DNA of 64,000 nt from Zingiber officinale. Its lineage: Eukaryota; Streptophyta; Magnoliopsida; Zingiberales; Zingiberaceae. The stretch is from contig NC_055987.1 of NCBI RefSeq assembly GCF_018446385.1, positions 87,043,418-87,107,417 of the forward strand, written 5' to 3'. The notes beneath the pieces were generated by a model. It was not told the origin of the DNA. It did not search any database and was given only the letters and a program-made list of their open reading frames with translations. Positions 1 through 10,267 of the stretch are shown here, one piece after another. The position numbers were made by a program, and so were the translations under genes. Numbering within the stretch: position 1 is the first letter of the stretch; each line of letters opens with the position of its first letter.

Positions 1-468
1 CGACCGTGTGACTCACACGGCCAGGACCCTTCTGTTCTCTGGAAATGCTACACGGCCGTGTGGTGCACACGGCCACCACCTGCTTGGCCTCTGAAAACCT
101 CACACGGCCGTGTAGATCTACACGGCCATGTAAGGCATCTGCTCTAATTTCTTCAAATCAAGACACGGCCGTGTGAGATTCACACGGCCATGTCCTCTTC
201 CCTTCCTGTTAAAACTACACGGCCGTGTGTGGTACACGGCCTGATGCTCTCTCCCTTCAATTCCTTCCAAGCTTGCCCGAGGGCGCATAATCTTCACCAA
301 TTTCGACTCCTGTGTACAGAAAATGCACAAAAAGCAGATCTCCGAACCAAAAGAGTAAATATGCTAAAAGGAAAGCTGGAAGTATAAAAGTGCATAGATC
401 AAGCATGCTCAAAGTATGTAAATGTGCATAAAAACATGCATAAAAGAGTATATAATCTACGCACATCA
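1..468 (-). mobile_element. Athila-type LTR fragment, cut by the window start
   Basis: Read on the minus strand this begins TGATGTGCGTAG at 468, the same start as the LTR at 47408 (TGATATGCGTAG). It continues through the same landmarks: repeated ATGCA and TGCATA words, then a cluster of palindromes of the type CACGGCCGTG. It is a different copy of the LTR family described at 33511-49115. The rest of the LTR and any internal region lie outside the window. The TG end at 468 abuts a truncated Copia-type LTR, which suggests the Athila-type element inserted into that LTR. The small ORFs here are by-products of the GC-rich palindromes. Confidence 0.75.
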
Positions 469-1886
469 ACCGGCCCCTTGCTTGGGCACCAAGCAAGGTG
501 TCCGACCACTTATTAAAAGGGAAAGAAAGAAATTTTTTTTATAAAATTTAAAAGAAGAAAACTTCTAATAAAATTTTACAAACTCTTTTTTTTTAAAATG
601 TGGATATTAAAAGGAAAGTATTAAAATTTAAAACCAAATTTTAAAATTTAAAACATCTCTAATAATATTTCTTTTTTTTAAAAGAAAGTTTTATAAATTT
701 TACAACTCTCATTTAAAACCTTGTGGCCTAATTTAAATTAGGAAAATTTTATAAATTTTTAAAATCTCTCTCTTTACAAATTTTAAATATCTGAGAAAAT
801 TTAAAAATTCAAAAATAACTTTCCTAATTTAAATATTGCTGTCGGCCCCCTTGCCCAAGGCAAGGGCCGGCCACTTCTAGAGAATATGTGGCCGGCCATT
901 GCTTGGTCACCAAGTAATGAACCGGCCCCTTCTTGGACACCAAGATAGGCTTTTCTTTGGATGGACTCGAGGCTTTATTGAGGCTACAACAGGGACCTAG
1001 AGGAGAAATTGGTTTTGGCCTTCCGATGAGCTTGAGTATCTCGTGCTCGCCCCGAACACACAACTCAAGTTCATCGATAATAACTCATTCCACTAGAAAG
1101 TTATTACCGCACTACTGCACCAATCCCAAATTACATTATGGGCTCCTTCTTATCATGAGTGTGTTAGTCTCCCTGTGTTTAAGATTACGAATGCCCACTA
1201 ATTATGTGAGTTACTGGCAACTCATTTAATTAATATCTAGCTCCAAGAGTAGTACCACTCAACTTTATTGTCATGTTGGACTAGGTCCACCTGCAGGGTT
1301 TAACATGGCAATCCTTATGAGCTCCTCTTGGGGTCATTCTCAACCTAGATAACTAGGACATAGATTCCTTCTATAATCAACAACACATACTATAAGTAAT
1401 ATCATTTTCCAACTTATCGGACATATTGATTTATCAAGCTAAACCTCACCCTTTGATATGTCAAAGAAATAAATATTAAATATACATGCTTGTTATTATA
1501 TTAGGATTAAGAGTACACACTTCCATAATAACTAAAGTCTAGTTCTTTTACTAAGTCAGTACAAAAAGAATTTACCTAAATGATCCTACTCAATACACTT
1601 AAAGTGTATCAGTGTAATTTATTAGTCAAGATAAACCAATACTTAATTACACTACGTCTATTCTGATGGTTTGTTCCTTTCCATCTTAGTCGTGAGCAAC
1701 TGTTTATAATTTATAGAGAACCGACAACATGATCTTCTAAGTGTGACTCCACACTCCATGTTATCTACTATATAAATTAATTAAACAATTACATTTAACA
1801 AATAAATGTAAACATTTGACCAATGTGATTCTTTATTTCAAAATAAATGTGTACAAAAGCTAAACTTTTAAGTATACACTCCAACA
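469..1886 (-). mobile_element. Truncated Copia-type LTR
   Basis: The sequence matches the long minus-strand LTR at 52492-55103 over most of its length. Shared landmarks include a tract on the 3-bp stem CCGGCC near 900, the run around 1130-1240, and the terminal stretch about 1800-1886. Its minus-strand start is TGTTGGAGTGTATAC at 1886. No polypurine tract lies outside that end (1887 onward is a Tat tandem array), so this is a 5' LTR or solo LTR rather than a 3' LTR. The other end is cut by the Athila-type fragment at 468. The first 370 bases are AT-rich and hold nothing else. Confidence 0.7.
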
Positions 1887-1890
1887 GAGT

Positions 1891-2740
1891 CTTCTTGGGA
1901 GGAACCAGAGACTTTAAACTATCACAAACATGGTCGATCGGGAAATCTCTTGAAGTAACCCGGACGGGCCTTCTTGGGCGGAACCGGAGACTTTAAACTA
2001 TCACAAACATAGTCAATCGGCAAATCTCTTGAAGTAACCCGGACGGGCCTTCTTGGGAGGAACCAGAGCCTTTAAACTATCACAAACATAGTTGATCGGG
2101 AAATCTCTTAAAGTAACCCGGACGGGCTTTCTTGGGAGGAACCGGAGACTTTAAACTATCACAAACACAGTCGATCAGGAAATCTCTTGAAGTAACCTGG
2201 ACGGGTCTTCTTGGGTGCTATCGGAGACTTTAAACTATCACAAACATAGTCGATCGGGAAATCTCTTGAAGTAACCCGGATGTGCCTTCTCGGGAGAAAC
2301 CGGAGACTTTAAACTATTACAAACATAGTCGATTGGAAAATCTCTTGAAGTAACTCGGACGAGTCTTCTTGGGAGGAACTGGAGATTTTAAACTATCATG
2401 AACACAGTCGATCGGGAAATCTCTTGAAGTAACCCGGACGGGTCTTCTTGGGAGGAACCAGAGACTTTAAACTATTATAAACATAGTCGATCGGGAAATC
2501 TCTTGAAGTTTCCCGGATGTGCCTTCTTGGAAGGAACCAGAGACTTTAAACTATCACAAACATAGTCGATCGGGAAATCTCTTGAACTAACCCGGACGGG
2601 TCTTCTTGGGAGGAACCGGAGACTTTAAACTATCATGAACACAGTCAATCGGGAAATCTCTTGAAGTAACCCGGACAGGTCTTCCTGGGAGGAACCGGAG
2701 ACTATAAACTATCATTAACAAAGTCGTGCAGGATTGAGTA
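1891..2740. repeat. Tandem array, exact 79-bp period, about 10.7 copies
   Basis: The word CTTCTTGGG (or a one-base variant) starts at 1891, 1970, 2049, 2128, 2207, 2286, 2365, 2444, 2523, 2602 and 2681, always 79 bases apart. No unit has gained or lost a base, although units differ by substitutions. Each unit contains TTTAAACTATCACAAACA and a TCGATCGGGAAATCTCTTG-like core. It lies in the 3' region of Tat remnant A. Confidence 0.95.
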
Positions 2741-2759
2741 CCTAATCAAAATATGATAG

Positions 2760-3540
2760 AGCATAGGACTCTATTCGGTATTACACGCCCGACCGAAAAA
2801 TCAAAGGTTGATTCTTCATATTAAATAGGTTGGGATCATACACTTGACCAGAGGCTGATGAAATTCTTCATATTAAATCGATCGAGATTACACGCCCGAC
2901 CGAAAACTCAAAGATTGATTCTTCATATTAAATCGGTCGGGATTATACGCTCAACAGAGGGTGATGAAATTCTTCGTATTAAATCGATCGGGATTACACA
3001 CCCGACCGAAAACTCAAAAGTTGATTCTTCATATTAAATCGGTCGGGATTATACACTCGACTAGAGGGTGATGAAATTCTTCATATTAAATCGATCGGGA
3101 TTACATGCCCGACCGAAAACTCAAAGGTTGATTCTTCATATTAAATCGATCGGGATTACACGCCCGACCAAAAACTCAAAGGTTGATTCTTCATATTAAA
3201 TTAGTCGGGATCATACACTTGGCCAGAGGCTGATGAAATTCTCTATATTAAATCGATCGGGATTACACGCCCAACTGAAAACTCAAAGACTGATAAAATT
3301 CTTCACATTAAATTGTTCGAGATTATATGCCTGGTCCAGATTCAAAGTCATCTGGATTTCTTTATAAAGATCACTCGGTATTACACTCCTGACCGGGATT
3401 CAAAGTTCAGAGGGAATTCTTTATATATCATCTTTCAAAATTACATTCCCCATCATAAGTTACAATCATATGAAGTTCTCTATTTAAAATCACTCGGGAT
3501 TGTACGCCCGACCAAGAATACATAAATCCTACGGAGCTTT
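2760..3540. repeat. Tandem array of alternating 52- and 55-bp units
   Basis: The word ATTCTTCATATTAAAT starts near 2811, 2863, 2918, 2969, 3024, 3076, 3131, 3186 and 3238. Spacings alternate about 52 and 55, a higher-order dimer of about 107 bp. One unit type carries ACACGCCCGACCGAAAACTC, the other an ACTCGACCAGAGGGTGATG-like segment. Beyond 3300 the units decay. Position 3541-3843 follows with no recognisable feature. Confidence 0.85.
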
Positions 3541-3843
3541 TCAGATAAAGTTACTCGAGATTACACATCCCTCAGAAGAACTGAGGTCTTTGAAATTCCT
3601 TATATACAGTCGAGCCTGAATAGAGATCAAAGGGTTTACGGAGAAGCCTTATTGGTCGGAGCCATATAATTACTTAAGATACCACAACAGGAGAAGCTTT
3701 TAAGCAAGACAGTATGTATTCTCAAGAAGCAGCAGCTAGATAATGAAGGTCGAAAGAACATGTAAGTATGAATTTTTAAAAATATTGCAAGTACTTAATT
3801 ACAAGTCTTTTATTTATAAGTCTTTTTGAGTACATAATCATGC

Positions 3844-4372
3844 TTACTTAAAATCGTCTGTCAAGTCTTGGGGTAATTCATGATTAAGTCTGCGACGATT
3901 TATGAACTGAAGGGGAGGTTCGCGAGGTAGATAATCACCTTCCCTCAATTGTTGAATAACTCCAGTCATAGAATGATTTAAAGTCCCTATGACTCGACAG
4001 ATATATTCATTGGTAAATGCTGGGGACCTTAGATAGGTTAAGCTCCTGTCCTCCCATCGATCCTCCTCCTGCTCCTTATAACTTTGAAATTCGATTTGTA
4101 ATGTGGTAGCTTGGGCTTTGAAAGCATCTCTTTTTGATTTAAGCTGCCCTATCTCCTTCTGGAGTGAGGATATCTCGACATCCTGAGCCTTTCTTTGTTC
4201 TTGCTCTTGTAGAATAGCAAAATCTCTTGAGGCTGAATCTTGAGCCTACTCTGAAAGAAAGACCTTGTGAAGCCTCTCCACTTTCTCTAAGACAATGTTT
4301 TTATGAGAAATATCTAAGATGGCTTTGTCTTTTAAAGCAGATTCCACCTGGTGGCTAGAATTTAACCGATCC
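3844..4372 (-). pseudogene. Tat antisense ORF copy A, C-terminal part
   Basis: This is the downstream end of the antisense ORF whose upstream part is at 12914-14842; a Tekay-like element separates them. The minus-strand frame is coiled-coil-like (many E, K, Q, L) with one in-frame stop near 4245. It then runs to a conserved tail ending with stop TTA at 3844-3846. The tail contains EDRWEDRSLTYL, a stretch of about 20 residues, then LPREPPLQFINRRRLN. The B copy has the matching EDDRFKERPTTLI and LSRDPPPNFFNRRKL, so the C-terminal block is conserved between copies. Its function is unknown. Related extra ORFs are known in Tat-lineage elements. Confidence 0.65.
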
Positions 4373-7024
4373 TGTAAGGACCCATGAGCGAAATTAAGGA
4401 ATTTATTTATGAAAATGTCTAAGGTCACACAAGTGCTAATTAAAGAATTAACTTATAAAATATTATATGAAATTTTAGAAATTTTTCAGAATTTCAAATA
4501 AACTTGTATGACATCATTTAAGGGGATAGAACCCTTAAGATTAAGGGAAACAAACGAAACCCTAGTTAAGTTAGGAATTGGTTACACTAATTACACTAAG
4601 TTACGGCTCTTAACCTAAGATTAAGAATTTATCTATGTATATAACTTAGCCTCACCGATTCCTCACTCATTGCCCGACCGAAATCACCGTCCCTTTCTCC
4701 TCCTCGCCTCTTAGTCCCGACGAAAGCCTCGGCGGTGCTTTGAGATCCGACCAGGACACACCTTAGTGGGCGATTCTCCTCTAAGGACGACGCGATCGAA
4801 AGTGGAATCTGGCAACCTTCTTCCCGTCGGCGCTAACATGGAACGAGGGCTTCGGAGATAACACGCGGAAGGGAAAGGCAAGTTCATACCCTCTATGAAT
4901 GAGTGAGATCTGTGAGGTAAGGAGGTAGGAACTTGGAAGCGAGAATCGTTTTCTTAGGTAAGGATTTGTGAAATGATTTACGAAAGGTTTCAATTCTGCA
5001 GAGTCTTGTTTCGATCGTGATTTCGATGGGGTTTTCTTGGCTTGAATCATATGGTTTCAGGGTTGTGTCACTGCGTTCTAAGTTTTTGGATGGAGTCTGA
5101 GTTTCCGGTGGGTTATTTCTTTGTGGATTTTGTGGATCTAGCTTTGCCTGTGAATGAGATTGTACTCGATTTTACTCTAAGATTTTACCGATGCGAATCG
5201 AAGGTTCATTGAAATGTTTTTGTTGAAAACGTGGATTGAGTTCGTCCGTCACAATCTTGCTCGATTAAATGCCTGTATGGGTTGTTGAGGGAAGAACTGG
5301 TGGCGTTTTGATTCGGGAAAGATTGAGTATGAAGCATGGTGTGATTTCTCTGTGGTTGCTAAGGGGTCCGAGTATGAATTGGGTTTCCTCAAAGTTTTGC
5401 TAAGATTTGTGATCGAAATGGATTACGTTTGGTTCTTCATGTTCTTCTTGTTAAATTGATTCTAGGATCCTGCTTCTGGTAACCTTGGTTAAATGGGATG
5501 ATGATGGACTTGTTTCTTTGCGCATCTGGAAACTTATTTAGGATTTACTATGTTATGGCTCTGTACAAAAGCAGCTGTAGTTCTGTTCTCCTTTACAGTC
5601 TTGGTTTCTTCTGAGTGATTTCAGATTTCTTGATTAATGTTAGAGCCATTTGGAATTTGGTAGCATGTTAGATAGTTGTTCTGTGGGGTGTGGTTCCATG
5701 TACCAATGCTGGGTATTTGTTTTGATTGATTAGTATTTGTTGTTTGAGTTGTCGAACTCTTGCAATTGAGTTATTTGATACTTGAATCTATTTGCTTAGG
5801 AGATGTAGAATTATGAAACAACTAGGAATATTGCCTACAATTTTATCATGCACAAATAGATTTTTATATGCTCTAGATATCCCATGTTATATATGAATGT
5901 AGTTAATAAAAGAATTGGACAGTAGGTTGATGTTCTATTCCATATGTTAGTTGTAGATTTCTGAAGTATAGGTTGTATCTATTTGTTTTTTTTATTCTGT
6001 TATTATACCATGAGTTAACTTGGGTAGTTTTGATTCATGGAGGTAAATTCTCATGTGGATTGGAACTTAGCATAGTGCTGTAGGGTTGTAATTATTATAT
6101 CTTTTCACCACGATGCAAATTTTCATTAGATTCTCCTTGTTCAGATAACTGATTAGAAGATGATCTGTCACGGCTGGTTGTTCACTTATGAGGATGCATG
6201 ATTTCATTATTTTCTTCAATATGAAAATGGTTATAGAATGAATGGAATAGAAAGGGCATGTTCAACTAATACAGAATAATGAGGGCAGTTTATATTTTTT
6301 ATTTTTTTTTATGTAGCAAATAGGGTGAGTATGGGCATATGTGGTAGCAGTACGGGATGGGTGACCCGGGATGAGCGCCGGGGAGGGCCCATCCAAACTT
6401 GACTGATACTGGAATTTATGTTAGCTTCGGCTATATGATTGCATGTTCTCTAGGAGGTACCTCTAGGTTCATGGGACTGTTGACTGGCTCTAATTGTGGT
6501 TACCGGATATGTGACATATTCACCTTAGTAGCTACGTAGGATCACTGTTGCATGTTATATCTCTCTATTATATGTGACATATCGTACTTGAGTTGTGTTA
6601 TGGTTTCTTTAAAAGGCTTCTAGTTGCTATTTTTACTACCTTATGGATATCCTCATGTTCACATTGGTCTGTACTTGCTGGGTCGTAGACTCACCACATT
6701 TATATCACAGGTGAGGATGACTTCTAGGATATGCCGGAAGGCCCACGGGCGGAGTAGACGAGGAGGCGGGATGGACGCATGGTACTGTCCGTTATCTGGG
6801 AGTGCGGAGCATACTGGATTCACTGCAAGAGTCATTTTCATTTCTTTGTCATTCGGGTGGGGAATGTTTAAGGAGTTTTTATTCATATCGATAAACATAT
6901 GTTGATACGGTCATGTCCATGGGTTATGATAATTTCTTTGTTGGTACTGCATTACGATCATTCAAATAGTAGTTGACCAGAGAGATTGGTAAAAAAAAAA
7001 AAAAAAAAAACTAGGGATGTTTCA
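4373..7024 (+). repeat. 5' LTR of Tekay-like element
   Basis: This LTR is 2652 bp, starts TGTAAGGACCC and ends TTTCA at 7024. A poly-A run of about 20 lies just before its end, against about 14 in the 3' LTR. Short ORFs at 4781-5050 and 6624-6905 recur unchanged in the other LTR and are not treated as genes. Confidence 0.93.
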
Positions 7025-7026
7025 GT

Positions 7027-7038
7027 TGGTATCAGAGC
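7027..7038 (+). promoter_or_regulatory. Primer-binding site, initiator-Met tRNA type
   Basis: TGGTATCAGAGC lies two bases after the 5' LTR end, complementary to the 3' end of plant initiator-Met tRNA. It would prime minus-strand DNA synthesis. Confidence 0.9.
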
Positions 7039-9900
7039 ACACTCCTAGGGGACAGCATGCGCTAGCCATCTCGTCAAGAACTCGGCTACTTTGACCTTCA
7101 AGTTGGTAAAATAATCTTACCTTTAAAAAAAAAATTATGTTTCCTTAAAATAATGTTAGCTAGCTCTACTAATTTATCTTGTTGATTGTGATATGTTTCT
7201 GTGTTTAAAATCTGGTATTGGATGGAGATTTGCCAACTTAATCTTTGACACACATAGTCTTTCATATAGAGATGTGTGCCGATGAAGGGAGTTTATAGGG
7301 TTATACAACTAAACAACTATTAATTCGGGCTTTACATATTTGGTTGATAGTTGGCCGTGTCAATTAATGGGTTAGCTTCCTTATGTTGACAACTGGTATC
7401 AAGGGAACCTAAGTTTAGAATGTCTATTTGTCTGAAAGGGTGGCCTACGTGATGGTTGAGTCACCATTAGGTCAATGATGCCATTGATTAGGGATTTGGA
7501 ATATTGTGATATGTAGTTTAATTTCATAGGTAAATTGTGAGCTAATAAAAAGATTTATAAGTATAAATGAAGCCACTTAATTTTAGAAATTGTGAGGTGT
7601 TGGATTGCAATGAGGTAGTATGTAGAGCAAGGTGAAATACAACTAACTTATCCATGTAACTTGCTTTAAGAATGTAGTTCCAATAACAGATGTTTGCCAA
7701 AGTGAACAACACCTCATATTGTTGTGTACATAGTATGTTAAAAGCGTTATAATCCACTTAGATGAGTGAATTGGTACATTAAGTTTGTGATGTTTTACCA
7801 ATGGGAAAAAAAAAATTCTTATGCAAGAAATTTAGGTCAGCGGGTGTTTTGGTTGCCCCTCATGGATTATTTTTCCTTTCTTGGATTCATATAAGTAGAT
7901 GTCCTCATAGATTTGTTGTTTCTAAAGCAATTTCCTTTTTCTTGGTTTTATCAGTTGCATGTTCAAATCATTATTTGTTTCATCATATGCATCAGGTGGT
8001 TCAGTTTTCATCGTTTTAGGATTAATTCCATCACATGCATCAAGGGTTCAAAGTGATTATGCTCCTATTTTATTGAAAACATCACTTGGGTTAATTTCCC
8101 TAACGTATGATTCTTCTAAACATTTTTTGTCTAGATTGATGTTTATTGCTCATACCCTGATTTATTTTATCATGCCATGTCATGTTTTCTTTTCATTTTC
8201 AAATCAACAATCTTGTCAGGTAGGTTGACTATAGGATTATGCCATTGTTTTCGTAAAGATAAGTGTCTGTGTTCTAAGTTGAACGCAAATTAACTCTAAG
8301 AAAACTAAGCTTGAACCTGTTTATAAGCAGCTTGATACAATGAAAGCCTTGTATATCAATCTATGCCTATTGCAAATATTTTTCCTCTTTTTCTTCTCAA
8401 ATATTTTTCTTTGAATCTGCAACTTAATTTCAGAAACCATGCCAATATTGCTGATTTTAATTAGTTAAGTCAGATGTGGAAGTTTTGTTGGGATATGACT
8501 GCTCATTGAGTGCTTGTTTAAAAGTAATTTGTATCCTAAGATTTTAACCTGCTAGTCTACTGCAACAATGGGTGTAAGATGCTTTCCTTCACTAGCTTCA
8601 AAATCTGATTGTTATTCACCCAGTGCTATTTGTTATCACTTGTCTATTAAATTTTGGCCTGGCATAGACATTATCCAAGTTGACAAGTAAACAAATAATT
8701 GACAATTTATCTGTTAATGTATTGTAAGTCACTCATTCTCATGCTCAAATGTTGAAGAGATGCTCATACGAGTAGAATTGCAAATATTTGTGCCTATACA
8801 AATTTGAGATAACAATTGGCTTCTGTTTCCTAAAATATGTGCATATTAATCAATGTCCTTTCCTCGTTTCTACAAACCATTTGAAGGTACTGCTGTTTAA
8901 CTAGATAGAAATAATCACTAGCTATATATTCGGATTATTTTTTTTTTCGAGTATGGATTCATTTGTTGGACTGATCGATGAGGTTAAATTGCTCTCGGTT
9001 ATTGCTTCATATGTTCGTTTGATGACTAAGAGGGTATCTGTACAACTCATACTTCAAGTATGGATTTAAGCTAGTTGAGTGTGTTATGTAACCATGCAAC
9101 ATGACCAACTCATCTGAGCAATTGTTAGTTAAAGGTTGGTGTAGCATTTCCGTTTGATGTTTGAATGATGGATTAGAAATAAAGTGTGATATCACATAAT
9201 TAATTAATGACTGCATCTAGTGTAATTTTTTCATCTGTGATACATGGATGTTGGGCTAGAAATAAAATATGATTCCACATAATTATTTATACCAATGGCT
9301 TTGAATGAACCGAATTATGTTAGGGGATCTGTCTAAATTTGTTGAATGCTCCTTTACCTGTTTCACCTTGAGCTCCATATGCCCCATGACTAGCTAGTTT
9401 TACATTCATATGGTTTGCGTATTTGATTCAACCTTACCTGCATCGCCAATTGATTTAAATTGATACTAACCATGTTTACTTGTTGATTTGAAACGTGTCC
9501 GAACAAGTTATGTTCTTTTGTTGTTGTGTGGATACCATGCTTTTAGTAAAGCTTAGTGGGTCTATGTACACACCTGATAACCAAAACATCATGTCTAAAG
9601 CACCTAATGGGTGAGAGGTTAACTCGGTATATGCCTAGCTGTAGGAAAGAGATGATACCATGTTTAGGATAACGTTTTAGTTAATGATGCTCAAGGGTTT
9701 AATTAAAAATGAAATGAATTGTGCTTTTGTGTAATCTCCTGTACAAATTACCATGTTTGAGCTATGTTATACATAATAGTTATAAATGTTATGATGGAAA
9801 TTCTTGCTTCTATACATCCATGTATATAAGGATAGATGTGATTGAATGAAATGGTCAAAAAGAAGAAATTGAAATACCATGGTTATGTTTGGAGAAGGAA
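7039..9900 (+). other. Non-coding interior of the Tekay-like element, origin unknown
   Basis: About 2.9 kb with no gag, protease or reverse-transcriptase motif in any frame that I can see. It is AT-rich with pyrimidine-rich stretches and looks like plant intron or intergenic DNA. The open frames at 7801-8019 and 7959-8228 are short and lack recognisable motifs. It replaces the position where gag and most of pol should be. Confidence 0.55.
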
Positions 9901-9919
9901 CTGAACACGAGGTAGAGAC

Positions 9920-10252
9920 GGATGGAGTTGGTGAAGGATTATGATAGCAATATTAATTATCCTCCAAGTAAGGCTAATGTGGTGGAGGATGCGTTGAGTC
10001 GCAAGTCCGTGACACTGTCGCAGAGGATCACCCAACAACAGTGATATCGGAATTTTAATTGATGAGTTTGGAAGTCGGAAGATGTTGCCATGGATTTCAT
10101 GGTGGAACTACCAACCTTATTCGGGACATCAAAATGGTGAAGGTTTTATGGGAATCCGTTGAAGGAGTAGGCTACGTGGGAGATTGAATGGGACATGGCC
10201 AACCGCTATTCTGAATTATTTGATAAGTCAAAATTTCGAGGACGAAATTTTT
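9920..10252 (+). pseudogene. Scraps of chromovirus pol (RNase H tail, integrase piece, C-terminal tail)
   Basis: Near 9967-10010 the frame reads KANVVEDALSRKS, the hallmark end of Ty3/Gypsy RNase H. About 10078-10125 reads DVAMDFMVELP, like the integrase segment around the first catalytic residues. About 10165-10250 reads ATWEIEWDMANRY then KFRGRNF and a stop, the usual Tekay/Del polyprotein end just before the polypurine tract. The pieces are in different frames with large gaps between them, so this is a multiply deleted pol and not translatable. It identifies the parent as a chromovirus-type Gypsy element. Confidence 0.8.
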
Positions 10253-10267
10253 AGAAGGGGGGAGAAT
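10251..10267 (+). promoter_or_regulatory. Polypurine tract of Tekay-like element
   Basis: AGAAGGGGGGAGAA directly before the 3' LTR start TGTAAGG, the expected position for plus-strand priming. Confidence 0.88.

Noticed and set aside
1891..3540. Regularly spaced direct repeats resembling a CRISPR array
   Set aside because: No unique spacers; whole units repeat head to tail in plant DNA inside a Tat 3' region.
4781..5050. 89-residue ORF, and 93-residue ORF at 6624-6905, conserved as second copies at 10676 and 12519
   Set aside because: Both copies are in the two LTRs of one element; identity reflects recent duplication, not selection.
6990..7010. Poly-A run as a possible LINE or SINE tail
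   Set aside because: It is inside the LTR and present in both copies with different length, a simple microsatellite.
7801..8228. Overlapping 72- and 89-residue plus-strand ORFs in the Tekay-like interior
   Set aside because: AT-rich, no conserved motif, no splice or start context; chance frames.
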